From positions 17,082-81,081 of the forward strand of contig DYOS01000003.1 in the NCBI GenBank assembly GCA_020720405.1: a DNA stretch of 64,000 nucleotides, read 5' to 3'. A program made the translations under genes and the position numbers. This stretch comes from Caldithrix sp. GTDB taxonomy: Bacteria; Calditrichota; Calditrichia; Calditrichales; Calditrichaceae. The notes beneath the pieces were generated by a model. It saw nothing but the letters and a program-made list of their open reading frames with translations. It had not been told where the DNA came from and searched no databases. Within the stretch, counting starts at the first letter, position 1, and every line of letters begins with the position of its first letter. Below are positions 9,381 to 19,003 of this stretch, in pieces.

Positions 9381-10234
9381 AATTCTTCCACATAGAGGCG
9401 AAAGGATTTTAAACGCCTCCCGCTTTCCGGGTAAAGTGTATCCAGGGCCACCCGGGCCGGTCTTGGATATAGGTTAAAGGATTGTACAGAAGATTCTGTG
9501 ATCAGATTGCCGGAGAATCCCCCGACCCTGATCATGATCCTTCCCATTTCGGTTCGGCTCAGAATTTCCGGGCCGGGCATATGGCGAATTCCGGCCGCCC
9601 GGCCCAAAGCCAGTTCCCAGATGCCGGCGGCGGCATCCTCGGACCAAAGCGCAGCCCGGTATTCATCACTAAACAGGGTTATCGGCTGGCTTTTGCGGAA
9701 GGAATGAAGCATCCATTCTGAAAAATTCGGGCTCCGGCCGTCACTCCGGCCAAACATAAGTGGTAAACGAATAACCAGGTTCGTACCCCCGGTCTGCAGA
9801 ACATAGTCTTCACCTGCTTTTTTACTCAATCCGTAAATGTTAACCGGATCAGGCCGGGCTGTCTCAGTGATGGCAAAATCGGAATGGCGAAAAACAAGAT
9901 CGGTTGAAATATAAATAAACCTTATCTGGCGCTGAGCACACCATTCCGCCAAACGGCCGCTGGCCTCGGCATTAATCTGCCCGGCCAGGGCCGGGTTTTG
10001 CTGGCAGGCTGCCGCCTGGGATAAGGCCGCGGCGTGTATCACTAATTCGGGATTCAATTTTTGAAGCGCCGGCCAATCCGGGTGCAGCAGATCAAAATCT
10101 ATCAACGGGCAGGATGGAGTTATGGAAAATTCCGCCCCCGGGCGGACCAAACCGGTAAGTTTAATTTCCGCAGGACAAAAACGATAAAGTTCGCGGCCTA
10201 GAAAACCGTTCAACCCGGTTATAGCAACCTTCAT
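9362..10234 (-). CDS. SDR-family sugar reductase, RmlD-like
   Basis: A 290-residue NAD(P)-dependent short-chain reductase of the RmlD superfamily. Visible are the N-terminal dinucleotide motif GLNGFLG (7-13), the STDLVF strand and the catalytic YGLSK (YxxxK). RmlD enzymes reduce dTDP-4-dehydrorhamnose, but this protein is more divergent than the second family member at 21517, so the substrate is uncertain. A related role in modifying an envelope sugar is possible. It is tightly packed between the DUF5683-like pair and rsmB, with 4- and 19-base overlaps. Confidence 0.75.
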   Translation of the reverse strand: MKVAITGLNGFLGRELYRFCPAEIKLTGLVRPGAEFSITPSCPLIDFDLLHPDWPALQKLNPELVIHAAALSQAAACQQNPALAGQINAEASGRLAEWCAQRQIRFIYISTDLVFRHSDFAITETARPDPVNIYGLSKKAGEDYVLQTGGTNLVIRLPLMFGRSDGRSPNFSEWMLHSFRKSQPITLFSDEYRAALWSEDAAAGIWELALGRAAGIRHMPGPEILSRTEMGRIMIRVGGFSGNLITESSVQSFNLYPRPARVALDTLYPESGRRLKSFRLYVEELCQIQH

Positions 10235-10968
10235 TTTTGCATTTCTAAAGGAAAATTCAGATGAACAGCAAGGCCATGCCAGTTCTGCCCCGAACCAAGC
10301 GCCTCAAAATGGAGCCCGAGGCCGTTCCGTTTCATTTCCCGGTTATCCCGGCGGGCCAGACGCATGGCATTGATACCACTGACCAGGTGATTGAGAACAA
10401 CCGCGGTATAAAAATAAATTTTCTGATTGGAAACCATAGTAGCATCGATACGCATCCGGTCGTAAGTGTAACGATTGTCTTTTGAATCCCAGTTCCAATA
10501 TTGGCTTGTCTCATCATACAGCTCATCGAAATAACGTTGATTCGAGCGTTTCTCATTAAAGGCATACACATCATCATACTTGCCAATATCTATCAGGAAC
10601 TGCTTATCAAAATTCATAGGGGTAGAAAGACCGGCATGATCTGCGGCATAAGCAATGTACTCATCCCTGAGATGATGATAATACTGATCGTTCAGCCACA
10701 AACCCAGCCAGAGGGATACTTCCGCCGCAAAAAAGCTTTTGGCATAGGATGGATGACCCAGATAAAATTCTCCGGCGCCCGGCAAAACCAGTGAATACAA
10801 AAGTGCTTTGCTAATAGATTTATACTGAATTCCGGCCGGATCATCCCAGGCTGAACCGCTGACATTTTCCTGCAGGTACGTTCCACTGCCGGTTTTATTC
10901 TCCTCCAGCCCGGCTTCCTGGGCCGAAAGCAGCATGCACATCGCACCAATAATAATAAGTGTTTTCAT
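10231..10968 (-). CDS. DUF5683-like envelope protein, paralogue 2
   Basis: A 245-residue protein with an N-terminal signal peptide (MKTLIIIGAMCMLLSAQ). The segment LLYSLVLPGAGEFYLG followed by hydrophobic residues resembles the PGxGQxYxGxxxKA core of DUF5683/P13-type small membrane proteins. The start is the ATG at 10966-10968, whose A is shared with the TGA of the upstream paralogue; the longer frame to 11004 lacks a signal peptide. No enzyme motif. Function unknown; probably an inner- or outer-membrane-associated protein. It is clearly related to the gene at 10968-11804. Confidence 0.6.
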   Translation of the reverse strand: MKTLIIIGAMCMLLSAQEAGLEENKTGSGTYLQENVSGSAWDDPAGIQYKSISKALLYSLVLPGAGEFYLGHPSYAKSFFAAEVSLWLGLWLNDQYYHHLRDEYIAYAADHAGLSTPMNFDKQFLIDIGKYDDVYAFNEKRSNQRYFDELYDETSQYWNWDSKDNRYTYDRMRIDATMVSNQKIYFYTAVVLNHLVSGINAMRLARRDNREMKRNGLGLHFEALGSGQNWHGLAVHLNFPLEMQK

Positions 10969-11804
10969 CAGAACCTGACCTGTAACTGCCAGGATTGTAT
11001 CCACTCGCCACGACGGTATTGCGGCATAACCCTGAAATAGGCCATTTGTTTTTTGGCCGACCAGCCTGCCTCGAGGGCACTGATCACATGGTTGATCAAA
11101 ATTGCATTTAACATATTCGTGGCGGTCTGGTAATAATCATTGGATTCGTTGCGCAGATCGCGGTACTTAGAAATATGCGGGGTTAGCTTCCCAAGATTTG
11201 AACTGATTTCGTAATGGTCGGGGGCCGGTACATCATCCCAGCCGACACCGAACTGACCCAGGTATTTATAGATCATTTCATAATATTGCTGAGTCTTGGT
11301 TTCCGGCAGAATATGGGTATAGCCAAAGCGTGAATCGTTCTGAAGTTCAAGCAACATAGCCCGATCCTCTGCACTGTAACCAATCAGGGCATCGTCAACT
11401 ACCTGAAGATTGTTTCCCGTCCACAGGCTAAGATCTACTGCATCGCGGTAAACTTCGGCCAGGTAGCGGTCTTCCGACCAGTGCAGCTCACCGTATTGAC
11501 GCATTTCAGTATCCGTTTCCCCGCCCTTGTTATCATAGATGATATTGGCCGTCCACAAACCAGCTTCCAGGGTAAAAAAAGCGGCGGCTTTCCAGTATTG
11601 CCCGTTGGCAAATTGTCCGGCGCCCGGTACAACTGCCGAGAATAAAGCTGCTTTGGGCGGGGTCACCTTTAGGGCGGCTTCGTCCTGCTTTTGCCCGGCC
11701 GAGAGCAGACGGTATTTTTCAGCATTAAGCGGCAGCGGGTTTTGAGCCTGAAGTGCAGTGCTGCTGACCAATAACAGAATAACATAAAGGACGATTTTTT
11801 TCAT
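10968..11804 (-). CDS. DUF5683-like envelope protein, paralogue 1
   Basis: A 278-residue protein with a signal peptide (cleavage likely after ALQAQ, residue 21) and the core AALFSAVVPGAGQFANGQYW near residues 52-71, followed by KAAAFFTLEAGLW. This is the hallmark of the DUF5683-like family. It shares order and spacing with the next gene (PGAG motif, hydrophobic stretch, a Tyr-rich middle, then a segment with INHVISALEAG versus LNHLVSGINAM). It starts 11 bases after the stop of the large barrel gene, so it may act with that protein. Function unknown. Confidence 0.6.
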   Translation of the reverse strand: MKKIVLYVILLLVSSTALQAQNPLPLNAEKYRLLSAGQKQDEAALKVTPPKAALFSAVVPGAGQFANGQYWKAAAFFTLEAGLWTANIIYDNKGGETDTEMRQYGELHWSEDRYLAEVYRDAVDLSLWTGNNLQVVDDALIGYSAEDRAMLLELQNDSRFGYTHILPETKTQQYYEMIYKYLGQFGVGWDDVPAPDHYEISSNLGKLTPHISKYRDLRNESNDYYQTATNMLNAILINHVISALEAGWSAKKQMAYFRVMPQYRRGEWIQSWQLQVRF

Positions 11805-11815
11805 AATCTTTCCCT

Positions 11816-14800
11816 TTAAAATTGTTTTTTCAACGGATAAACCCGCTCACGCAGATCAAAATCAAACAGGGCGCCGAAGTAATAACGCCATTCCCGGTTG
11901 TAGCGGATATCGCCATGCCGGACTTCATCGAGAGGATAGGCTGCTTCCAGAAAAAAGCGGGTCGGGAACAGGTAGAAGGAAAAAGTTTCCAGCCGGAGCT
12001 GGACACCAACATCTCTTTTAAAATCGGCGAGACTGGCCTTTTTCTCCGACCAGGCATTTCCGTAATCGGCAAAAAAGCCAAGATAAATTTTATCAAGGTT
12101 AATATGCAGCAGATGTTGATTAATATCCTGCAGCAGCGGGAAACGGTATGAAACCGAACCGATCAGCTTGTGCCGGCCTTCAATACTGTAAAATGAATAA
12201 CCACGCATACCAATCAGCCCGCCGGCGAACAGGTTAAAAAAACTGTCTACCGGACGGTCGATGTACCCGGCGCGCAACCGCAGGGCCAGACCGTGCGATT
12301 TCCAAAGCGGATTTTTGCCATATTCTTCCCAGTCCAGATAGAACTGGTTAAACGTATAATTTTTGAAGCTTTCCAGGCCATACTGATTGGATGTGCTGAA
12401 CCCGTCCAGAAAATCGTTGCTTTCCAGGGAATGGCGAAAATAGATATAGCGTCCGCCGCTGGGATTAATTTCCTGATGGCGGTCCGCGGCCACAAAATCC
12501 ATCAGCGCCGACCATTCCATGGCCTGCCCTTTAAGATAATTATAGCGGAACTCGGAGATGGACTGCTTTTGCCCGCTGATCGGGTCCGTTGCAGTGGCCA
12601 GGTGCAGCAAGGCGCCATAACGCCGGTAAATCCAGCTCAGATCAAAACGAATTTTCCGGCTCAGCATATACCAGGTACCGACCCGGGCTTCGATCAGATT
12701 GAAGTCGACATCCCGCCCGAAACGCAGGTAACGCTGCTCGCCAATGGGGATGGATAGGGTATCGGTAATGCTGGCTGAAGCATTGTAGGCTTCGATGTAA
12801 AAATGTTTACCGGCCAGGTCATTAACGGTCATGTTGCCATAGAGATCGTATTCGCCATCGCTGTTGGCGGCGGCGCCAAAGATAAGGCTGGTTTTATCCA
12901 GCACATCGGCGTTGAAAACATAAAAGCCCGGTTTGACCGTGCCGTAATCAATCATCAACCGGGGCAGGATATGGATTCCGGTATAGGACGGGCGGTAATT
13001 TTTCCCGACCTGTTCAGGTTCAGGTATAAGCGGCCAGTCAGCCACCGGTACGTTCTCCGGGTAATCCGGGTCGTACCCGGCAAATTGGGGATCAAGTGCG
13101 TTGGGAACATCAAGCCGGTAAATTTTATAGCCGGCATTTTCATACTGGGCAAAGAGAATCTGCCCGTCCGGTCCGGATGCCGGCATCATTGCGCCGCCAA
13201 TAACATTGGTCAGCAGTTCACTCTGACCGGTTTCTTCATTCAGGCGGTAAATATTGTATATCCCGGTCTGACTGCCGGCGTAATAAATATACCTGCCCTG
13301 CGGGAATGGATAGCGGTATTCCGGTTTCCCGTTGAGAATTTCGCGGAAGGTCCGGGTCTCAAAGGAATACATGGCCAGGTTGCGGCCGTAATCCGTGGCT
13401 GTGTCGAAAACGATACGCTGCCCGTCGGGCATCCAGCGCGGGTGAAAAATCTGCCGGCTGTCGGGGAAAACCAATAGCTGATCAAGGGATTCACCCAGAT
13501 AAGCCACGGTGCGGAAAAGATTTGGATCATCGCTGCCCTGCGTTTTCAAAACACCGCTTTCCACATCAAACCAGGTTGTTTGCCATTTGCTCCCGTTCAG
13601 ATCATCGGGCAGACGAAGTGTGTTAAGCTGATGACGGCCATTGGCAGCGCTGACAAAAACCAGAGATTTCCCATCCGGGCTAAAGTCCGGGTTATTACCG
13701 CGCAGATTTTTAGTAAGCCGGATTTCCTTTTCCTGCTGCAGGTCATACAGAAATAAATCATTGAACAGACTGCCGTAGGGGTTGGCCTCGCGCCGGGCAT
13801 AGGCAAGATAACGGCCATCCGGCGACCAACTCAGCGATGAGGAAACCTGTTCTGTCAGAGTTTTTTCTTCGCCGCTTTCCATATCCTGCAGGTACAGCCG
13901 GTTGAAACTGAAATAATCCTGGCCTTTGTTCGAAACCCAGGCTGCCCGTTTGCCATCCGGCGACCAGACCGGGTAAAGATTAGCATCGCCTTCGGTTTTA
14001 AATGGCTCACCCATTACCTGATGGGCCCGGATTTGTTCGGTCTGAGTGGTATAGCGCTCTTTCAGTTCCGTTTTCCAATCGCCATAAAGTTCTTCAGCCG
14101 GAAAGCCGGTCGCAATCTGCAGCACTGACGCGAAGTTCAGTGTGTTCCATTGGCGCGACACATCGGAAATTTTAGCCAGCAATGCCTCGCCAAAGCGGTC
14201 GGTCAGATAATTAACAAAGGCAAAACCCTGGTTATAGGCAGATTCATTGCCGTGGCTGTTTTTGCCAAAAACCGATATGGCATCAAATCCGAGCAGATTA
14301 TTGTTCAGTGTGCGGTCCCGCAGAATCATTTCCCGGTGCGGATCACGGTAGTCGTGGCGTTGCCCGTCTACCTGATGCTGGGCGGTTCCCTCGGCGTACC
14401 AGACCGGAATCTGAATAGAACTCAGGGGATAGGAAATAACGGTATTCGGAAAGCCGCGGACTACATCTTTGCGCCGTTCATCCTCATAGCCAAACCATTG
14501 GAAAAATCCGTAAGGCACGGTTTTGGATGTTTTGATCATGCTCTGGATGGAAATCATGTGCGTGTATTCATGGGTCACCACATCCTGCAGCCAGTTTTTG
14601 GTACCGCGCATGATATAATCCAGGTTGGAAGCCCAGATTTCCACTTTGTCATCAAAGAAATAAGCCCCGCCGTTGGAATAATCATCTACATCACGGACGA
14701 CAAAATGAATTTTCTTTTTGGGTTCGTAATGATACAAATCCACCAGCGGCTGATGAATTCTTTCAGCAATTTGGGAGATCGTATTGGCTGTGAAGCGGGT

Positions 14801-14932
14801 GCCGCTATGGTAATGAATTACAAAATGATCTGTTTCAAAAGTTTTCCAGGTCAGCTCGGGATGGACATACTCGTAGCTTTGAGCAGCAAGCGCAGCGGCA
14901 AAGGCAAACAACAGAATAAGAGAACGAAGCAT
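11816..14932 (-). CDS. Metallopeptidase / beta-propeller / Omp85-like barrel fusion
   Basis: A 1038-residue exported protein (signal peptide 1-17). Residues about 30-300 look like a peptidase MA-type gluzincin: zinc motif HEYTH at 121-125 and a downstream Glu181 in WYAEG that could be the third ligand. Residues 315-640 contain PD40/WD40-like TolB repeats (WSPDGK, WSPDGR, FSPDGK, MPDGQR). From about 655 the sequence alternates like an outer-membrane barrel and ends in Phe. It contains GGLIGMRGYSF (904-914) and YRFPL, matching the RGY/F loop-6 region of Omp85 barrels. I infer an outer-membrane protein carrying a periplasmic or exported peptidase. Its start codon shares one base with the upstream cargo gene. 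Confidence 0.75.
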   Translation of the reverse strand: MLRSLILLFAFAAALAAQSYEYVHPELTWKTFETDHFVIHYHSGTRFTANTISQIAERIHQPLVDLYHYEPKKKIHFVVRDVDDYSNGGAYFFDDKVEIWASNLDYIMRGTKNWLQDVVTHEYTHMISIQSMIKTSKTVPYGFFQWFGYEDERRKDVVRGFPNTVISYPLSSIQIPVWYAEGTAQHQVDGQRHDYRDPHREMILRDRTLNNNLLGFDAISVFGKNSHGNESAYNQGFAFVNYLTDRFGEALLAKISDVSRQWNTLNFASVLQIATGFPAEELYGDWKTELKERYTTQTEQIRAHQVMGEPFKTEGDANLYPVWSPDGKRAAWVSNKGQDYFSFNRLYLQDMESGEEKTLTEQVSSSLSWSPDGRYLAYARREANPYGSLFNDLFLYDLQQEKEIRLTKNLRGNNPDFSPDGKSLVFVSAANGRHQLNTLRLPDDLNGSKWQTTWFDVESGVLKTQGSDDPNLFRTVAYLGESLDQLLVFPDSRQIFHPRWMPDGQRIVFDTATDYGRNLAMYSFETRTFREILNGKPEYRYPFPQGRYIYYAGSQTGIYNIYRLNEETGQSELLTNVIGGAMMPASGPDGQILFAQYENAGYKIYRLDVPNALDPQFAGYDPDYPENVPVADWPLIPEPEQVGKNYRPSYTGIHILPRLMIDYGTVKPGFYVFNADVLDKTSLIFGAAANSDGEYDLYGNMTVNDLAGKHFYIEAYNASASITDTLSIPIGEQRYLRFGRDVDFNLIEARVGTWYMLSRKIRFDLSWIYRRYGALLHLATATDPISGQKQSISEFRYNYLKGQAMEWSALMDFVAADRHQEINPSGGRYIYFRHSLESNDFLDGFSTSNQYGLESFKNYTFNQFYLDWEEYGKNPLWKSHGLALRLRAGYIDRPVDSFFNLFAGGLIGMRGYSFYSIEGRHKLIGSVSYRFPLLQDINQHLLHINLDKIYLGFFADYGNAWSEKKASLADFKRDVGVQLRLETFSFYLFPTRFFLEAAYPLDEVRHGDIRYNREWRYYFGALFDFDLRERVYPLKKQF

Positions 14933-17808
14933 CAGTGAACCACCATAATTTTAATAAGTGTTGAAACCGTTTTGGATGTGGTTTTTGCTTCGATATGGGC
15001 CAGGTAAATGCCCGAAGAAACGGCGCTGACATTCCAGATTTTTTCATTGGCCTGATGGGCTGCACCCGGGCCGTCAAACTCGGTAACCGGATCACCGGCC
15101 AGGTCGAAAATCCTGATTCTGACCCGGGCTGCTTCGTTCAGATAATAGCGGATCGTTGTAAAATCACCCTGGTTTGGGTTGGGATAATTAAAAACGGATT
15201 TGACCGGCATAAGCCCGCCGGAAAGGGCCACCGGGTTTGAAGAAAGTGGCCGGAAACGGTTATTACCGGCAGTCAGATCGCTGCTCAGCCAGTCGCCCGG
15301 CTGAGGTAAACCCGAACCGATCTTCCAACTGTACAAATTGCCATCGGCGCTTAGCAGAAGCAGCAGCATAAGACTGCGTCCGGAGTTATAGAAAAGTGCC
15401 GGTGCCCCGCCAATCGGCGCTGAGCAGGTCAGCGGAAAAATCGACTGCTCTTCATCGCCGATGCGGAAAAGGACTCCATTTTCACTGGCGATAAAAATTT
15501 CAGACCGGCTATCCTGGTTTTCATCCCACAACAATGGTGTGGTCAAAAAAGTATCATTTTTCTCCAGATTGAAGGATTTGGGAAAACCGCTTAATAAGCT
15601 GCCATTGAGATGACAGGCAAAAACCTGGTTTCCCGAGGCAAAAACCAGATCGGGCAGACCATTGCCATCCACATCGCCAACGGCAAATTCACCGGAAAAA
15701 GCGGGATCGGTATTGACAATTCCTGTTGTTTTGTCCGCATCCATAATCCGGATTTGGTGCAGCGAGGGATCAAAACCTGCGCTCAGCATTTCCCCATTAG
15801 CATAAAAGGCGGTCAGGTTAATAAGCTCAAATCCCGAGGTCAGAACATACCCATCCGGGTCGATGAGCAGCGATCTGGCTTCAGCCGAAACCGGTTCAGA
15901 GCTAAGCTGTGTTCCGCTGTCAGACCATACTTCCAGTTGCAGATCAGCGGTAATAAAGGCAAGCCTGTTTTTCGCTGCCGCCACCAGACCCGGTTTGACG
16001 GTACGGTTAATGACAAATTGCTCCGTGAACTGTAAACCGCTCAGGGCTTCCGAAACCTGTAAGGCCTGAACAGACTGATTCAGCACGATATAAAGCAGAG
16101 CCGGGTTATCGGGATCTATCAGAACCGTACTTATGGAATCCGTGGTGACCAACTGAGCCGGCCAGGAAATCTGCCGCGCTGCGCCGACCCCGGCCTCAAC
16201 AAAAACCAGGCGCGAACCATGATCATTCAGAACCAGCCATCCGCTATCCGGGGCCGGACTAAAATATTTTATGTTTTGCTTTCCGCTTCCGGGCATGGTG
16301 ACGGAGATGGGATAACCCTGATCCAACCCACCCCGTTCAAAATTGAAATAGATAAGCGGACTTTTCTTTGTAGTAAAATTTTTTAGTGTAATCCCGGAAT
16401 AAGCCCGGTTCACATTGGCCGCTGTTGACGGCCGGGTTTGCGGACCGAACTCATTGCGATACAGATAGGCCGGGTTACCGTCATACCAGAAATCAGCAAA
16501 ATAGCCCAACTCGGTTTGATAACCGGCATCTAACAGGGTGTAATATTTGCCAAGATCCTGCGACCCGTCGGCTTCTTCGAGATCGACCCCGCGCCGGGCA
16601 TCATCGCCATTGATATGGTTTAATTCCAAACCAGCGCTGATCGCCTGGCGGTCAATATGCCAGATCAGTACGCCGCTGCCGGGCAGACCCAGATCATAAT
16701 TTTCCACGCCTAAAAGAACACCGCTTGAATCGGAAATATGAATTTTCTCCGGGAAATGCTCAGCCAGCACTTCTAAGTAGCCGGGCAGTTTATCGGTAAT
16801 TGCGGCGGCGTACAGGCTGTCCAGGTTTTGACCGGGCAGCCCGCGGTGTTCAAGCAGATAGTATTCATTCTCATTCAGCGGAATTTTAATCAGCTTTGAA
16901 TGACCGCTGTTGGCAGCGGAAAAATAATTTTCCAGTCCGATTTGTGCCGAATCCGATTTTATTTCCAATGGAACATCCCAGCCCAGCCATTCCCGGGTAA
17001 AGGCTCCGGGCGGCGCCGGTATTAAACCGTTGGCATTGAGTAAACCGGCATCCATCAAGCCGAAACGACCAACTACAGTTCTGCCGCTCAGCGGATTAAA
17101 CAGATCGGGCGCACCGAGATAGCTGGCAATGTTGGAAACAAATAGTCCGGTCAGGGCAATCTGCAAACCTTCCTGATTCAGCATTTCCGGCAGGATAATG
17201 CCCTGGTTTATGAGCATATCCTGATCAACCAGAAATCCGGAGAAAGCCGAGCCGTATATTCCCTGCAGAAAATTTTCGGTCAGGAAAAGCGAGGGGATAT
17301 CCTGTGTCGTTTCATCAAAATCGAATTCAATATCTTTACCGACCCCGGCATGGAAAACCACAATCAGATCATAATCAGCAAAACGGATATCCGGGTCGGC
17401 ATCAGCCAAACCGAGGGCATCGGCAAAAAGACGGGCCAGACCGCTGTTGATCTCCTGTTCGGTCGTATTGGGATTATAAAAGGACATTTTCTCCGGAAGC
17501 TGGTAAACCAGGTTTTGTTGCTTTGGGAAAACATCGCCGTCGATACGCACCAATCCACCGGAAACCGTATTAAAATAATGGTCGGCCGCCCGGATCTGGT
17601 CATAAAAATAAGTGCGGTTATGAGGCGCCGGATCAATGGCATAAGGTGTGGTGGTTACACTGTCATCCAGCATCAGACCCCGGCCGGTAGTCAGCGGGTT
17701 GTCATCCGCGGGGAATTCAGCACGGATAGCGCAAATCTGTACGGTTCTCTGTGCGTAAAGCAGAAACGGAAGTGACAGTAACAAAATTAAACGTTGGATA
17801 GAGTTCAT
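14932..17808 (-). CDS. Secreted M6-like protein with a lost catalytic site and a T9SS sorting domain
   Basis: A 958-residue protein with a signal peptide (about 1-19). Residues 20-300 follow the immune-inhibitor-A M6 peptidase layout (AADHYFNTVSGG, IVVFHAGVGKD, LGAPDLF, GRFGLMDAG). Where active members have HEFGH just before LGxPDLY, this one has SNIAS (225-229), so both zinc histidines and the catalytic Glu are missing. The middle (520-850) has beta-propeller/FG-GAP-like strands such as GDVDGNGLPDLVFA. The last 80 residues (FNYPNPNQGDF onward) are a FlgD-like type A T9SS sorting domain. Likely a secreted binding protein rather than a protease. Confidence 0.8.
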   Translation of the reverse strand: MNSIQRLILLLSLPFLLYAQRTVQICAIRAEFPADDNPLTTGRGLMLDDSVTTTPYAIDPAPHNRTYFYDQIRAADHYFNTVSGGLVRIDGDVFPKQQNLVYQLPEKMSFYNPNTTEQEINSGLARLFADALGLADADPDIRFADYDLIVVFHAGVGKDIEFDFDETTQDIPSLFLTENFLQGIYGSAFSGFLVDQDMLINQGIILPEMLNQEGLQIALTGLFVSNIASYLGAPDLFNPLSGRTVVGRFGLMDAGLLNANGLIPAPPGAFTREWLGWDVPLEIKSDSAQIGLENYFSAANSGHSKLIKIPLNENEYYLLEHRGLPGQNLDSLYAAAITDKLPGYLEVLAEHFPEKIHISDSSGVLLGVENYDLGLPGSGVLIWHIDRQAISAGLELNHINGDDARRGVDLEEADGSQDLGKYYTLLDAGYQTELGYFADFWYDGNPAYLYRNEFGPQTRPSTAANVNRAYSGITLKNFTTKKSPLIYFNFERGGLDQGYPISVTMPGSGKQNIKYFSPAPDSGWLVLNDHGSRLVFVEAGVGAARQISWPAQLVTTDSISTVLIDPDNPALLYIVLNQSVQALQVSEALSGLQFTEQFVINRTVKPGLVAAAKNRLAFITADLQLEVWSDSGTQLSSEPVSAEARSLLIDPDGYVLTSGFELINLTAFYANGEMLSAGFDPSLHQIRIMDADKTTGIVNTDPAFSGEFAVGDVDGNGLPDLVFASGNQVFACHLNGSLLSGFPKSFNLEKNDTFLTTPLLWDENQDSRSEIFIASENGVLFRIGDEEQSIFPLTCSAPIGGAPALFYNSGRSLMLLLLLSADGNLYSWKIGSGLPQPGDWLSSDLTAGNNRFRPLSSNPVALSGGLMPVKSVFNYPNPNQGDFTTIRYYLNEAARVRIRIFDLAGDPVTEFDGPGAAHQANEKIWNVSAVSSGIYLAHIEAKTTSKTVSTLIKIMVVH

Positions 17809-17854
17809 ACAATTTCAATTCCGGACATTGATAAAAGAAGGACCAGACCAGCAT

Positions 17855-17904
17855 AAAAAAAGGTCTTGTTTTTCACATCAGTATGCTGAAACAAGACCTT
17901 TTAC
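17855..17904 (-). terminator. Terminator after the PorV/PorQ-family gene
   Basis: The minus-strand transcript leaving the gene at 17921 forms a long stem: AAAAGGTCTTGTTT pairs with a near-perfect partner across a loop of about 20 bases, followed by a T run. The strong palindrome could also stop transcription on the other strand. Confidence 0.85.
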
Positions 17905-17920
17905 AATTTATTTCATAATA

Positions 17921-19003
17921 CTAAAAGTCAACAGAAACGGAGAATCTCATGGTGTCCGATAGAGGATGGTTCTGCGCTGCGGAGATATAGCCAAAATCAA
18001 ATCCGAACATATCCGCATACATCAGACCGGCGCCAAAGGTAAGAAATTTACGGGCACCATATTTTTCGTCTTCATAGAAATACCCGGTGCGCAGGGCGAT
18101 CAGGTTGCCGTACCAGTATTCCATACCGACGGAATGGGAGAATCTTTTGAACGAATCTTCCTGCCCCCAGGTTGTGAAAAGCGCCGTGGTCCAGTCATCA
18201 GGTTTCTTGTCCTTGTATTTGCGGACCAGCAGGCGGTTCACATCGTAGAGGACATGAATCCGGTTGAATTCATCATCATACAGTTTATAGGAAAGCCCGA
18301 GACGCAGATTGGTGGGCAGCGGATCGGCCTGATCACGGTCAATATAAGTAATTTTTGGACCCATATTGGAAAGGTTAAAACCAAGACTAAGACGGTTCTG
18401 CAAATATGGTGTGGCAGGTGTCCAGAGCATACCCAGATCTACGGCAAATGTGGTGGCTACGCCTTTATCGTTTTCAGAGCCAACGGTAACATCCGAGAGT
18501 TGACTGTGGATGATTTTTACATTTACACCGGTGCCAAGATTTTCCATTATTTTCGTGGCATAGGAAAGAGCAAAGGCATATTCATAGGAATCAAAAGTAC
18601 CAAGCTCTGCCCCGTTTTCATCGGTCCATACATTTTTACCCAGATTAAGGTAGGTAATACTTCCGCCCACTGTACCCAGATCTTCAATATAGTAACGGGC
18701 GGCCAGGTAATCGTAGTACAGATCTTCAAAATTGAATTGGGGCAGCCATTTGGAATGCATAAAGGATATTTCGCCGACTTTGTCGGTTTCGGGATTTTCG
18801 TACTGAAAGGCCAGACCGGCCGGATTCCAGTAAACGGCATTGGCATCGTGAGCATAAGCCACACCGGCTTCACCCATTCCGCCATTGCGGGCGCCCGGAG
18901 AGATAACTAAAAAAGGAACTGCGGCTTCACCCTGGGCAAAAACCACGGATTGCCCAAGAAAGGTTACAGCAAGAAAAAGTAGGAATGCAGTGAAGCGTTT
19001 CAT
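17921..19003 (-). CDS. PorV/PorQ-family outer-membrane protein
   Basis: A 360-residue predicted outer-membrane barrel of the PorV/PorQ family, homologues of which shuttle or anchor type IX secretion cargo. The signal peptide ends near VFAQ (23-24). The family opening SPGARNGGMGEAGVAYAHDANAVYWNPAGLA follows (in pieces: GARNGGMG, WNPAGLA). The protein ends in Phe (RFSVSVDF), as barrel proteins often do. It stands alone: a consensus promoter and a structured leader precede it (19004-19208) and a strong terminator follows. It is distinct from the porV partner of porU at 56431. Confidence 0.88.
   Translation of the reverse strand: MKRFTAFLLFLAVTFLGQSVVFAQGEAAVPFLVISPGARNGGMGEAGVAYAHDANAVYWNPAGLAFQYENPETDKVGEISFMHSKWLPQFNFEDLYYDYLAARYYIEDLGTVGGSITYLNLGKNVWTDENGAELGTFDSYEYAFALSYATKIMENLGTGVNVKIIHSQLSDVTVGSENDKGVATTFAVDLGMLWTPATPYLQNRLSLGFNLSNMGPKITYIDRDQADPLPTNLRLGLSYKLYDDEFNRIHVLYDVNRLLVRKYKDKKPDDWTTALFTTWGQEDSFKRFSHSVGMEYWYGNLIALRTGYFYEDEKYGARKFLTFGAGLMYADMFGFDFGYISAAQNHPLSDTMRFSVSVDF

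Noticed and set aside
12803..13477. 224-residue plus-strand frame, with another of 262 residues at 14150-14938
   Set aside because: Both are antisense to the peptidase/propeller/barrel gene, whose repeats and motifs read through the whole interval. They are codon-bias shadows.
17966..18910. 314-residue open frame on the plus strand
   Set aside because: It lies antisense within the PorV/PorQ-family gene, has no ribosome site and no recognisable domain. The minus-strand product has a signal peptide and family motifs.
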